This document shows positions 1 to 8,390 of a stretch of DNA of 64,000 nucleotides, one piece after another. Below the pieces are notes generated by a model that had not been told where the DNA came from, ran no database searches, and saw only the letters and a list, made by a program, of their open reading frames with translations. The DNA lies in contig NZ_SELP01000001.1 in NCBI RefSeq assembly GCF_004145845.1, forward strand, positions 744,001 to 808,000, read 5' to 3'. Both the position numbers and the translations under genes were made by a program. Source of the DNA: Loktanella sp. IMCC34160. GTDB lineage: Bacteria; Pseudomonadota; Alphaproteobacteria; Rhodobacterales; Rhodobacteraceae. Position 1 is the first letter of the stretch; each line of letters opens with the position of its first letter.

Positions 1-1806
1 ACGGGCGGGCCATGCGGCGGGCGACAGGGTGCTGTCGGCCCCCATGACATTGACCGCGATGCGCCGGTCCTCGCCCGCATAAAGGCCGGGCGGCAGGTCC
101 GCTCCGGGGGTCGCCTCGGCCAGCCGGGCGCCGGGAACGCCGGGCAATGTGTCCACCTCGTCCAACCGGCCTTCGGCGGTCAGCAGCACCTCGGGCAACC
201 ATGTGGTGCCCTCCAGTTCCGCCGCGTCCGGCCGGGCCGGACGGGTCGAGACGGCCAGCCGTTCCAGCATCTGCACGAACAGGCCCGACAAGGGCAGCGA
301 CGACCATTCGGCATTGGCGGTGACGTGGTAGAGAACGATCTGCCCTTCGCCCATTGCCTTGCGGGTCACCAGCGGCGTGCCATCGGCCAATTGTGCGATC
401 ACTCGTTCGGCCAGCGTAGGGTCGGGCTGGGCCATGACCTGCGTCGTGACCGTCACGTCACCCGGAACCGCCAGACCGAAAAAGGGTGACGTCTCGGCAA
501 AGGGGGCCAGCGCCTTGGGGTCGCCCCAACTCATCGCGCCGCCGATACTGCGGCCCCCGGCGCGCAGCCGCACCGGCATCAGCGGGTCTTCCTCGGCGCG
601 GCTCACGTCGCTGGCGGCAAGGCGCGGCCCGGCAAAGCGCAACAGCAGCCCGCCATTGTCCACCCAATCCGACAGGTCCTCGGTCTCCGACGGTGACAGG
701 GCGGCCACATCGGCAAGGATGATCACATCCGGGTTCGCGGGCAGGATATCGGCGAGGGGCCCTTCCAGCAGGTCGGCGGTCGGGGCCAGCGCCTCGCGCA
801 GGTAGTGCAGCGGCGACAAAAGGTCGAGCGTTTCATCCGCCCCGCCGCCCGCGATCATCGCCACCTCGCGGCGACGCAGGCTGTCGTCGGTCAGGGTCAC
901 GGCCCCGGCCGACCGCAGGCCGGTCAGTTCAAACCGGGTGACGCGGTTGCGCAATTCGGGTGGCAGCGACAGGGCCAGATCGGCCACTGGTTCGCCCGCC
1001 TCGAATGTGAAACTCGCCGTGGCCAACTGCCGTTCAACGCCTGCCGGGTCCAGCCCGACGGCGGCCACGCCGACCTCGCGTGCGTCGCCCACCGGGGTGC
1101 GCACCGCCTGAAGCGCCACGGCCCCGTCGGCATAGCTGGCAGGGCGCAGGGCGATTGTCTGGCGCGGGCTTTGGAACACGGTGACCGGCCCGCGATCTTC
1201 CAGCGCCTGCAACAGCGGCGCGCGGCCCGCACGGTCCAGCCCGTCGGACAGCCAATAGGTCTCGAACCCGCCCGACAGGGTGCCCGCGAATGCGGCCAGA
1301 TCGGCCTCGGACGGTTCCCACGGGCGCGGCGACAGGTTCGGCAGCCGGGCAATGGCCGCATCGGCGGATTGGAACAGCGGGCCATCGGGCGGCAGATCGG
1401 TCAGCGTGGTGAGGGCCACCGCGCGGCCCGCCGCGCCCGCCTCGGTCAACAGCGCCTCGATCCGGTCCACCCGGGCGGTCCAGTCGCGGGCATCGGCCCA
1501 TGTGCCGTCCGCCACGATCAGCAACGGCCCGGACCCGGCCCGGTCCGCCTGCGGGTTCAGCACCGGCCCGGCAAAGCCAAGGATCACCGCCGCCACCGCC
1601 AGAATGCGCAGCAAAAGCAGCCACCACGGCGTCCGGTCGGTCTGCGCCTCGTCATCGGTCAGGCCCAGCAACAGCGCGACACCGGGAAACCGGCGGCGGA
1701 TCGGGGCAGGGGGCACGGCCCGCAGCAAAAGCCACAGGATCGGCAGCACGATCAGCCCCAGAAGCAGCCAGGGCGCGGAAAACGCTATCGGGCCAAGGGT
1801 CCACAT
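1..1806 (-). CDS. BatA/DUF4159-type membrane protein (partial, C-terminus off the left edge)
   Basis: The reading frame starts at ATG 1806 and stays open for 602 codons to the window edge. The N-terminus has two hydrophobic segments (about residues 9-30 and 62-82) separated by a basic stretch, the usual BatA-like anchor. A long domain follows with the LLIVADGTWADARDW start of a von Willebrand-like region and later glutamine-amidotransferase-like strands (DVIILADVAALSPSE). These match the Rhodobacteraceae DUF4159 family, whose members are about 900 residues, so roughly 300 residues are missing. The start overlaps the stop of the DUF58 gene by one base. It is the third gene of a MoxR-DUF58-BatA operon, a type linked to metalloprotein or envelope maturation. 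The exact role is unknown. Confidence 0.75.
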   Translation of the reverse strand, partial: MWTLGPIAFSAPWLLLGLIVLPILWLLLRAVPPAPIRRRFPGVALLLGLTDDEAQTDRTPWWLLLLRILAVAAVILGFAGPVLNPQADRAGSGPLLIVADGTWADARDWTARVDRIEALLTEAGAAGRAVALTTLTDLPPDGPLFQSADAAIARLPNLSPRPWEPSEADLAAFAGTLSGGFETYWLSDGLDRAGRAPLLQALEDRGPVTVFQSPRQTIALRPASYADGAVALQAVRTPVGDAREVGVAAVGLDPAGVERQLATASFTFEAGEPVADLALSLPPELRNRVTRFELTGLRSAGAVTLTDDSLRRREVAMIAGGGADETLDLLSPLHYLREALAPTADLLEGPLADILPANPDVIILADVAALSPSETEDLSDWVDNGGLLLRFAGPRLAASDVSRAEEDPLMPVRLRAGGRSIGGAMSWGDPKALAPFAETSPFFGLAVPGDVTVTTQVMAQPDPTLAERVIAQLADGTPLVTRKAMGEGQIVLYHVTANAEWSSLPLSGLFVQMLERLAVSTRPARPDAAELEGTTWLPEVLLTAEGRLDEVDTLPGVPGARLAEATPGADLPPGLYAGEDRRIAVNVMGADSTLSPAAWPAR

Positions 1807-2681
1807 CAGCCGCGCCGCTCCAGCCCGCGATAAAGCCATTGCAGCGCGCCCGCCGCCGGATCGCCCGTGTGATGGGTGGAATAGAGCCAGCCTGTGGTGC
1901 GGGCCAGCCCCGCCAGCCGGTCCTTGCGTTCCGCCAGCCGGTCAAGATAGCGGGCGCGCAACTCGCCCGCCTTCAGGGTCTCATGGGTCACGCCGCCGCC
2001 CATGCTTTCGAAAATCGTGCGCCCGTCGTAGGGAAACGCCTCCTCCGCCGGGTCGAGCACCTGCAGGATCACCCCGTGCACGTCCCGGTCGGCGGCCCGC
2101 AGCAGCGCCTCTTCGGCGGCATCCATATTGCCCATGAAATCGGACATGAACACCGCGCGGCTATGCGCCAACATCCCTTCGGTTTCCGGCTGGCCGTAAT
2201 CGGTGGGGGCGTCTTCCGCCAGACGGTCGGCCATGCGGGCGATTTGGGCCGTGCCCCTGCGCGGCGGCAGGCGCAGTCCGGTCAGCCCCACCCGTTCACC
2301 GCCCCGGATCAGCAGGATCGTCGCGGCTAGCGCCAGCAGGCGGGCGCGGTCGGCCTTGGTCGGGCCACCCTTGACCGACCCGAACGACATCGACGCCGCC
2401 AGATCGACCCAGAAGACCACGCTTTGCGCGACCTGCCATTCCTTGTCCTGCACGAAGGCTGCGTCGGACCGGGCCGACCGGCGCCAGTCGATGGACCTTG
2501 CATCGTCAAAGGGCATCGCCGGGCGGTATTGCCAGAAATCATCGCCCAATCCCGCGCGCCGGCGCCCGTGATCGCCAAGGATCACGGTCGTCGCCAGATG
2601 TTCGGCAGCGGCCAGAAGCGGCGGCAGCGGGGCGGCAAGCGCCTCTGCCCCGGCCCGCAGGGTGGCGGGGGCGTCGGTCAC
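1806..2681 (-). CDS. DUF58 domain protein
   Basis: 291 residues from GTG 2681, chosen because it overlaps the stop of the MoxR gene in a GTGA arrangement; the frame is open further upstream but that stretch is out of character. The DUF58 hallmark is clear: FDDARSIDWRRSARSDAAFV, followed by a beta strand ending in a D-x-S-x-S-like VDLAASMSFG, as in von Willebrand-like folds. DUF58 proteins are partners of MoxR AAA+ ATPases in a predicted chaperone pair. The position directly behind MoxR and ahead of the BatA/DUF4159 gene supports one transcription unit. Confidence 0.85.
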   Translation of the reverse strand: MTDAPATLRAGAEALAAPLPPLLAAAEHLATTVILGDHGRRRAGLGDDFWQYRPAMPFDDARSIDWRRSARSDAAFVQDKEWQVAQSVVFWVDLAASMSFGSVKGGPTKADRARLLALAATILLIRGGERVGLTGLRLPPRRGTAQIARMADRLAEDAPTDYGQPETEGMLAHSRAVFMSDFMGNMDAAEEALLRAADRDVHGVILQVLDPAEEAFPYDGRTIFESMGGGVTHETLKAGELRARYLDRLAERKDRLAGLARTTGWLYSTHHTGDPAAGALQWLYRGLERRG

Positions 2682-3682
2682 GCGGCGGCCTCGACCTTCG
2701 TGATGCGGGCCGCGACCTCGGCGATGACATCGGGCAGGGTGACGCCCCGGGCGCGGGCGGCAAAAGACAGCGCCATCCGGTGCGACAGGACCGGCGCGGC
2801 AAGGCGGCGGACGTCTTCGGGCGAGGGGGCAAGGCGGCCATCCAGAAGCGCCTCGGCCCGGACGGTCAGCATCAGCGCCTGCGCCGCGCGGGGGCCGGGA
2901 CCCCAACTGACGTTCTGGCGGACGATCTCGGGGGCGTCGGCATCGGGGCGGCAGGCGCGGACCAGATCAAGGATCATCTCGACGATGCTGTCACCCACCG
3001 GCATACGGCGCAGCAGGGTCTGCGCGGCGATCAGCTCGGCAGCGGTAAAGACAGGCTCGGCCGCGGCCTCCTCGACACCTGTGGTGGCCAGCAGAATATC
3101 GCGTTCCGTGGCGCGGTCGGGGTAGGGCACGTCGATCTGGACAAGGAAACGGTCCAGCTGCGCTTCGGGCAGGGGATAGGTGCCTTCCTGTTCAATCGGG
3201 TTCTGGGTGGCCAGCACATGAAACGGCGCGCCAAGGGGGCGGTGTTCGCCGGCAATGGTCACCTCGCGTTCCTGCATCGCCTGCAACAGGGCGGACTGGG
3301 TGCGCGGGCTGGCGCGGTTGATCTCGTCCGCCATTAGCAACTGGCAGAAAATCGGTCCTTCGATGAACCGGAACGCGCGGCTGCCGTCCTTGCCGGTCTC
3401 CAGCACCTCGGACCCAAGGATATCGGCGGGCATCAGGTCGGGCGTGAACTGGATGCGGTTGCCGTCAAGGCCCATCACGGTCGACAGCGTATCCACCAGA
3501 CGGGTTTTTCCCAGCCCCGGCAGGCCGATCAGCAGGGCATGGCCCCCCGACACCAGCGCCGACAGGGTCAGGTCCACCACCCGGTCCTGCCCGATAAAGC
3601 GCCGCCCGATCGAGGCCCGCGCCGCGCCCAGTTTTTCGCCAAGCGCTTCGATCCCGGCCACCAGATCGTCGGTCCCTGCCAT
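2678..3682 (-). CDS. MoxR family AAA+ ATPase
   Basis: 334 residues. Walker A (GLPGLGKT, residues 53-60), Walker B with the MADEINRASPRTQSALL segment, and the QEREVTIAGEHRPL / ATQNPIEQEGTYPLPEAQ sensor region are those of MoxR ATPases. The C-terminal lid domain is present, so the length is normal. MoxR proteins act as ATP-driven chaperones or insertases with DUF58/VWA partners. Here the partners follow directly with overlapping ends. It is the first gene of the minus-strand unit and diverges from the DUF1285 gene; the 60-base gap to that gene must hold both promoters. Confidence 0.92.
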   Translation of the reverse strand: MAGTDDLVAGIEALGEKLGAARASIGRRFIGQDRVVDLTLSALVSGGHALLIGLPGLGKTRLVDTLSTVMGLDGNRIQFTPDLMPADILGSEVLETGKDGSRAFRFIEGPIFCQLLMADEINRASPRTQSALLQAMQEREVTIAGEHRPLGAPFHVLATQNPIEQEGTYPLPEAQLDRFLVQIDVPYPDRATERDILLATTGVEEAAAEPVFTAAELIAAQTLLRRMPVGDSIVEMILDLVRACRPDADAPEIVRQNVSWGPGPRAAQALMLTVRAEALLDGRLAPSPEDVRRLAAPVLSHRMALSFAARARGVTLPDVIAEVAARITKVEAAA

Positions 3683-3742
3683 GACAACACCTCCTGCAAA
3701 TACTATCTTCGGGTCAGACTACAGATATTGCAGCGGACCCCA

Positions 3743-4330
3743 ATGGCAAAAACAACAGGAAGTGAACGAAACCCCGCTTCGGCGGAAAGCCTCGCATCGG
3801 CGGCGAAATGGGCGTCGAAAAAGGGGCCCCCGCCGGTGCACCTGTGGAACCCCGAGTTCTGCGGTGATCTGGACATGCGGATCGCCCGGGACGGGACGTG
3901 GTTCTACCTTGGAACGCCCATCGGGCGGCACGAGCTGGTCAAGCTGTTTTCGTCGATCATCCGCAAGGATGGCGAGGCTTATTTCCTTGTGACCCCGGTC
4001 GAGAAGGTGGGGATCACGGTGGATGACGCCCCCTTTGTCGCAGTGGATTTCAACCGGGTCGGCGACGGGCTGGAGTTCGAAACCAATGTGCAGGACAGGG
4101 TCATTGCCGGGCCGGATCACCCGATCCGCGTGGCGCGCGACCCGGACACCGGGGAACCTTCGCCCTATGTGCTGATCCGCCGGAACCTTGAGGCGCTGAT
4201 CGACCGCAAATCCTTCTACCGGCTGGTCGATCTGGGCGAGGTGGCCGAACAGGACGGGGAAGACTGGTTCGGAGTGCGGTCGCAGGGCGTGTTCTTTCCG
4301 ATCATCCCGGCGGCAGAGTTGCAAGGATAG
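3743..4330 (+). CDS. DUF1285 domain protein
   Basis: 195 residues from ATG 3743 (MAKTTGSERN); a longer upstream frame antisense to moxR is disregarded. The motif VHLWNPEFCGDLDMRIARDG and the later GTPIGRHELVKLFSSIIRKD are typical of DUF1285, a small soluble family of unknown function. In Rhodobacteraceae I recall DUF1285 genes lying divergent from moxR-DUF58-DUF4159, which is the arrangement here, so a link with that cluster is likely but is only inferred from position. Confidence 0.85.
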   Translation: MAKTTGSERNPASAESLASAAKWASKKGPPPVHLWNPEFCGDLDMRIARDGTWFYLGTPIGRHELVKLFSSIIRKDGEAYFLVTPVEKVGITVDDAPFVAVDFNRVGDGLEFETNVQDRVIAGPDHPIRVARDPDTGEPSPYVLIRRNLEALIDRKSFYRLVDLGEVAEQDGEDWFGVRSQGVFFPIIPAAELQG

Positions 4331-4337
4331 GATGTTG

Positions 4338-4360
4338 GGACCGGGCGGCCAGCCCGGTCC
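4338..4360 (+). terminator. GC-rich hairpin after the DUF1285 gene
   Basis: A perfect 9-bp stem (GGACCGGGC / GCCCGGTCC) with a 5-base loop begins 8 bases after the DUF1285 stop. There is no T-run behind it, so it is a weak intrinsic terminator candidate or an RNA 3'-end stabiliser. Confidence 0.45.
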
Positions 4361-4403
4361 GCGCCCGCCCCGCCCCATCCCTGCGCGGGAACAAGGCCGC
4401 AGG

Positions 4404-4549
4404 CCGCCCGCGCATCGCCTGTCCGTCTCGGCGGGCTGGCGATCTGGCGGAACGTCCGCCCAAGCCAGCCGTCTTTGCGGTGTTGCACGATAAAGCGCTT
4501 GGGCCTGTCCGTTTCGTCGCCATCCCACGGGCAGGCGATGCGCGGGCGG
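4404..4549. repeat. 18-bp perfect inverted repeat in a gene-free stretch
   Basis: The arm CCGCCCGCGCATCGCCTG at 4404-4421 recurs as its exact reverse complement at 4532-4549, about 110 bases apart. A partial direct repeat (CCTGTCCGTYTCG, at 4419 and 4505) lies beside both. The stretch 4331-4557 holds no gene I can support. The minus strand has open frames but none I recognise. It may be a decayed element. Confidence 0.4.
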
Positions 4550-4557
4550 AGGCAGGA

Positions 4558-4601
4558 TTGACTGCAACTGCGACTCCGGCTATTTATTGAACAACTGTTC
4601 A
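4558..4601 (+). promoter_or_regulatory. liuA promoter with overlapping palindromic operator
   Basis: A -35 TTGACT (4558-4563), an exact 17-base spacer and a -10-like TATTTA (4581-4586) lie just ahead of the perfect palindrome TGAACA-AC-TGTTCA (4588-4601). The palindrome would cover the transcription start, the usual place for a TetR-type repressor operator. A GGAG ribosome site (4612-4615) stands 6 bases before the liuA ATG. Which protein binds is unknown; no regulator gene lies next to the operon. Confidence 0.6.
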
Positions 4602-4621
4602 TTTAACGCCCGGAGGCCCCG

Positions 4622-5785
4622 ATGTTCACCGCAACCATGCGATTTGACCTTGGCGAAGATGTGAACGCCCTGCGCGATATGGTGCACGGCTGGGCGCAAG
4701 AGCGGGTCAAGCCGCTTGCCGCCGAGATTGACCGGACCAACGACTTCCCCGCGCATCTGTGGACGGAAATGGGCGACCTTGGGCTTCTGGGGATCACCAC
4801 GCCCGAGGAATACGGCGGGGCCGGGATGTCCTATCTCGCTCATGTGGTCGCGGTCGAGGAAATCGCCCGCGCCTCTGCCTCGGTCAGCCTGTCCTACGGG
4901 GCGCATTCCAATCTTTGCGTCAACCAGATCAAGCTGAACGGCACCGAAGAGCAGAAACACAAATACCTGCCCGGCCTGATTTCCGGCCAGCATGTCGGCG
5001 CGCTGGCCATGTCCGAGGCCGGGGCCGGGTCCGACGTGGTGTCGATGAAACTGCGGGCGGAAAAGAAGAACGACCGCTTCGTGCTGAACGGCACGAAATT
5101 CTGGATCACCAACGGGCCGGACGCCGACACGCTGGTGGTCTATGCCAAGACCGACCCCGACGCCGGGTCCAAGGGGATCACCGCCTTCATTGTGGAAAAG
5201 TCGATGAAGGGTTTTTCGACCTCCAAGCATTTCGACAAGCTGGGGATGCGCGGATCGAACACCGCGGAACTGGTGTTCGAGGATGTCGAGGTGCCGTTCG
5301 AAAACATCCTTGGCGAAGAGGGCAAGGGCGTGCGGGTGCTGATGTCCGGGCTCGACTACGAACGGGTCGTGCTGTCGGGGATCGGCACCGGCATCATGGC
5401 CGCCTGTCTGGACGAGGTGATGCCCTATCTGGCGCAGCGCCAGCAGTTCGGCCAGCCGATTGGAAGCTTCCAGCTGATGCAGGGCAAGATCGCGGACATG
5501 TATACCAAGATGAATTCGGCCCGCGCCTATGTCTACGAGGTGGCCAAGGCCTGCGACCGGGGCGAGGTCACACGGGCCGACGCGGCGGCCTGCGTGCTCT
5601 ACGCCTCGGAAGAGGCGATGACCGTCGCGCATCAGGCGGTGCAGGCCATGGGCGGCATGGGCTTCATGAACGAATCCCCGGTGGCTCGCATCTTCCGCGA
5701 CGCCAAGCTGATGGAAATCGGCGCGGGCACCTCCGAGATTCGGCGGATGCTGATCGGGCGCGAAATGATGGGGGCGATGGGATGA
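4622..5785 (+). CDS. liuA: isovaleryl-CoA dehydrogenase
   Basis: 387 residues, full acyl-CoA dehydrogenase length. It oxidises isovaleryl-CoA to 3-methylcrotonyl-CoA with FAD, passing electrons to ETF. The N-terminal helical domain, the middle FAD-binding part ([19 protein letters not shown] and [16 protein letters not shown]) and the C-terminal helices ([20 protein letters not shown]) are intact. Glu247 in the [10 protein letters not shown] helix matches the catalytic base position particular to isovaleryl-CoA dehydrogenases, which separates it from short-chain relatives. It is the first gene of the leucine-degradation operon and the only one with an obvious promoter in front. Confidence 0.95.
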   Translation: MFTATMRFDLGEDVNALRDMVHGWAQERVKPLAAEIDRTNDFPAHLWTEMGDLGLLGITTPEEYGGAGMSYLAHVVAVEEIARASASVSLSYGAHSNLCVNQIKLNGTEEQKHKYLPGLISGQHVGALAMSEAGAGSDVVSMKLRAEKKNDRFVLNGTKFWITNGPDADTLVVYAKTDPDAGSKGITAFIVEKSMKGFSTSKHFDKLGMRGSNTAELVFEDVEVPFENILGEEGKGVRVLMSGLDYERVVLSGIGTGIMAACLDEVMPYLAQRQQFGQPIGSFQLMQGKIADMYTKMNSARAYVYEVAKACDRGEVTRADAAACVLYASEEAMTVAHQAVQAMGGMGFMNESPVARIFRDAKLMEIGAGTSEIRRMLIGREMMGAMG

Positions 5786-5854
5786 CGCCGCGCGCCGCTC
5801 GACCCCGGCCATGCCGGGATCATCGCCCCGCCCGCCGTCCCGCAGAGGTGCCGC

Positions 5855-7432
5855 ATGACTAACCTTCCCCTGACAGGTCGCGCTGGCCACGAAGCGGCGC
5901 TCACCCAAGTGGCCGAGGCCGCCCGTCTGGCCGCGCTTGGCGGCGGCGAGAAATCCCGCGCCCGCCATGTGGCCCGGGGCAAGATGCTGCCGCGTGAACG
6001 GGTCGCGAACCTGCTCGACCCCGGATCGCCCTTCCTCGAAGTCGGGGCGACGGCGGCGCATGGCATGTATGGCGGCGCGGCCCCCTGTGCCGGGGTCATC
6101 GCCGGGATCGGCCTGGTCGAGGGGCGGCAGGTCATGGTGGTGGCCAACGATGCCACCGTGAAGGGCGGTACCTACTACCCGATGACCGTCAAGAAACATC
6201 TGCGGGCGCAAGAGATTGCCCAGCAGAACCGGCTGCCTTGCGTCTACCTTGTCGACAGCGGCGGCGCCAACCTGCCCAATCAGGACGAGGTCTTTCCCGA
6301 CCGCGATCACTTTGGCCGCATCTTCTACAATCAGGCCCAGATGAGCGCCGCTGGCATCCCGCAAATCGCCGTGGTCATGGGGTCGTGTACCGCCGGGGGC
6401 GCCTATGTCCCGGCGATGGCCGATGTGTCGATCATCGTGAAGGAACAGGGGACGATTTTCCTCGCCGGTCCGCCGCTGGTGAAGGCCGCGACGGGCGAGG
6501 TCGTCAGCGCCGAAGACTTGGGCGGCGGCGACGTGCACACCCGGCTGTCGGGGGTCGCGGACTACCTGGCAGAGGACGACGCGCATGCGCTGGCACTCGC
6601 GCGGCGGGCGGTACAAAACGCGCAACCTGCCCCGTCGGAAGTGTACAAACCGGACAATTTCGACGCCCCGGCAAGGCCCATCGACGACCTCTTCGATGTG
6701 ATCCCTTCGGACCTGCGCACCCCCTATGACATCCGCGAGTTGATCACCCGGATCGTCGACGGATCGCGATTTGACGAGTTCAAGGCGCGGTTCGGGGAAA
6801 CGCTCGTCACCGGCTTTGCCGAGATCGAGGGCATGGCCTGCGGCATCGTCGCCAACAATGGCGTGCTGTTTTCCGAGGCCGCCCAAAAGGGCGCGCATTT
6901 CGTGGAACTGTGCAGCCAGCGCCGTATCCCGTTGATTTTCCTTCAGAACATTACCGGGTTCATGGTCGGGCGGAAGTATGAAAACGAAGGGATCGCGCGG
7001 CACGGAGCCAAGATGGTGACCGCCGTGGCAACCACCGCCGTCCCCAAGATCACCATGATCGTCGGCGGATCGTTTGGCGCCGGGAATTATGGAATGTCTG
7101 GAAGGGCTTACAGTCCGAATTTCATCTGGTCCTGGCCCACGTCGCGCACCGCCGTAATGGGCGGGGAACAGGCGGCAGGCGTGCTGGCAACCGTTCAGGC
7201 CGACGCGGCGGAACGGGCCGGAACGCCGCTTACCGACGACCAGATCGACGCGATAAAATCACCGATTATCAAACAGTTCGAAGAGCAATCTCATCCCCTC
7301 TATGCCTCGGCCCGGCTGTGGGATGACGGTGTGATCGACCCGCGCGACAGCCGCAAGGTGCTGGCCCTGTCCTTGCGGGCGGCACTGAATGTGCCGATCC
7401 CGGAAACCCGCTTCGGCGTGTTCCGGATGTGA
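5855..7432 (+). CDS. liuB: methylcrotonyl-CoA carboxylase beta subunit (carboxyltransferase)
   Basis: 525 residues. Together with LiuD it carboxylates 3-methylcrotonyl-CoA to 3-methylglutaconyl-CoA. The N-terminal half shows [19 protein letters not shown] and [18 protein letters not shown]; the [15 protein letters not shown] loop is specific to the methylcrotonyl enzyme and absent from propionyl-CoA carboxylases. The C-terminal half carries [20 protein letters not shown] and the oxyanion-type [16 protein letters not shown]. It lies 69 bases behind liuA; the gap contains a small hairpin (CCCGGC-CAT-GCCGGG, 5804-5818) that could tune the ratio between the two genes. Confidence 0.96.
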   Translation: MTNLPLTGRAGHEAALTQVAEAARLAALGGGEKSRARHVARGKMLPRERVANLLDPGSPFLEVGATAAHGMYGGAAPCAGVIAGIGLVEGRQVMVVANDATVKGGTYYPMTVKKHLRAQEIAQQNRLPCVYLVDSGGANLPNQDEVFPDRDHFGRIFYNQAQMSAAGIPQIAVVMGSCTAGGAYVPAMADVSIIVKEQGTIFLAGPPLVKAATGEVVSAEDLGGGDVHTRLSGVADYLAEDDAHALALARRAVQNAQPAPSEVYKPDNFDAPARPIDDLFDVIPSDLRTPYDIRELITRIVDGSRFDEFKARFGETLVTGFAEIEGMACGIVANNGVLFSEAAQKGAHFVELCSQRRIPLIFLQNITGFMVGRKYENEGIARHGAKMVTAVATTAVPKITMIVGGSFGAGNYGMSGRAYSPNFIWSWPTSRTAVMGGEQAAGVLATVQADAAERAGTPLTDDQIDAIKSPIIKQFEEQSHPLYASARLWDDGVIDPRDSRKVLALSLRAALNVPIPETRFGVFRM

Positions 7433-7439
7433 GGGCAGG

Positions 7440-7898
7440 ATGACCGAATTTCCCGACGAAGGACGTTTTGAACGCGGCAAGATGGACCGGCTGACCGGTG
7501 CGCAATGGGTGCATGTGACACCCGAAATGGCGCGGGCGCATCCGCAGGGAAACCTGTCGCCAATGCTTTGGATCATCGTGATAATTTTCGTGGGCGCAGC
7601 GGGTTTTCAGCTTTGGGAAACGCTCGGCGGGGTGGGACGGTTCAGCTGGGTTGGCGTGGTACTGAAACTGGGTACCGCGATCCTTCTTGTGTTGCGCGCG
7701 CCCTATGCGCTGGTGCTGGCGATGGTGCAGTTGATCTTTTCCGTCTTCACGCTGGCGACCTTTCTTGCGGACGGAATCAGCCCCTTTGCAATCGTCGAGC
7801 TGATTTTTGTAATATTGGCAGTATCTTACCTGATGGAAGGCGACCGGCCGAACCTGATCTACCGGCACCGGTTCCGCAGCTATCCGAAGGGGGAGTGA
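7440..7898 (+). CDS. small integral membrane protein in the liu operon
   Basis: 152 residues from ATG 7440, preceded by GGGCAGGA. A soluble charged N-terminus of about 40 residues (DEGRFERGKMDRLTGAQWVH) is followed by three or four hydrophobic helices (LWIIVIIFVGAAGFQLW, AILLVLRAPYALVLAMVQLIF, AIVELIFVILAVSYLM) and a short basic tail. I do not recognise the family. It begins 7 bases after liuB and abuts the nuclease gene, so it must be co-transcribed. It might transport or sense something in branched-chain catabolism, but nothing in the sequence shows this. Confidence 0.75.
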   Translation: MTEFPDEGRFERGKMDRLTGAQWVHVTPEMARAHPQGNLSPMLWIIVIIFVGAAGFQLWETLGGVGRFSWVGVVLKLGTAILLVLRAPYALVLAMVQLIFSVFTLATFLADGISPFAIVELIFVILAVSYLMEGDRPNLIYRHRFRSYPKGE

Positions 7899-8390
7899 AT
7901 GCGCCCGTCGCCCATCCTGCGCCGTCCCCATGTGCGGGGTCGTGGCACGGTCCGCCGGTTTCGCATGGCGGCGCTGGCCCTTGTCGTGCTTGTCGGGGCC
8001 GGGCCGATGGTTCTGGACGCTGCAATCCTGGCGACAAAAGACCAGTCCGGCTGCACCATTCGCGGGGTGGTCGATGGCGACACGGTGCGGCTGACCTGCC
8101 CGGATCTGGGCCGGGTGAATGGCCGCATTACCGGGATCGACACGCCGGAACTGCGGGGGAGGTGCCTGTCGGAACGACTTCAGGCATTGCACGCAAAGGC
8201 TTGGCTTCATTGGACATTCTGGTCCGCCCGCAGCCTTGAGGCCAAACCCGGCGCACCCGATCTGTATAACCGCCCGCTGACGACGGTCATGATCGATGGC
8301 CGCCCGCTGACAGAGATGATCATCGCCGCAGGTCTGGCCCGTCCCTATGACGGGGGCCGCCGGGCAAGCTGGTGTGAAGAGGAACGCTGA
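7899..8390 (+). CDS. thermonuclease-like (SNase fold) protein
   Basis: 163 residues starting immediately after the previous stop. A basic N-terminus and one hydrophobic segment (residues 23-45) suggest a signal anchor or secretion signal. The SNase core has VVDGDTVRL, R76 (in GRITGIDTPE), D81, T82, E84 and R125 (LYNRPLT). These correspond to the calcium and catalytic positions of staphylococcal nuclease (D21, R35, D40, T41, E43, R87), so activity is plausible. Its stop overlaps the liuD start (TGATG). Why a nuclease fold sits in a leucine operon is unclear. Confidence 0.75.
   Translation: MRPSPILRRPHVRGRGTVRRFRMAALALVVLVGAGPMVLDAAILATKDQSGCTIRGVVDGDTVRLTCPDLGRVNGRITGIDTPELRGRCLSERLQALHAKAWLHWTFWSARSLEAKPGAPDLYNRPLTTVMIDGRPLTEMIIAAGLARPYDGGRRASWCEEER

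Noticed and set aside
805-2330. Several plus-strand frames over the BatA/DUF58 region
   Set aside because: They are opposite the DUF4159/BatA and DUF58 genes and show only Arg/Pro/Gly-rich shadow composition.
4580-7003. A very long open frame on the minus strand (about 800 codons)
   Set aside because: It is antisense to liuA and liuB, whose products are unmistakable. The translated frame is rich in His, Arg, Gly and Asp with no recognisable domain, as expected for a shadow in high-GC DNA.
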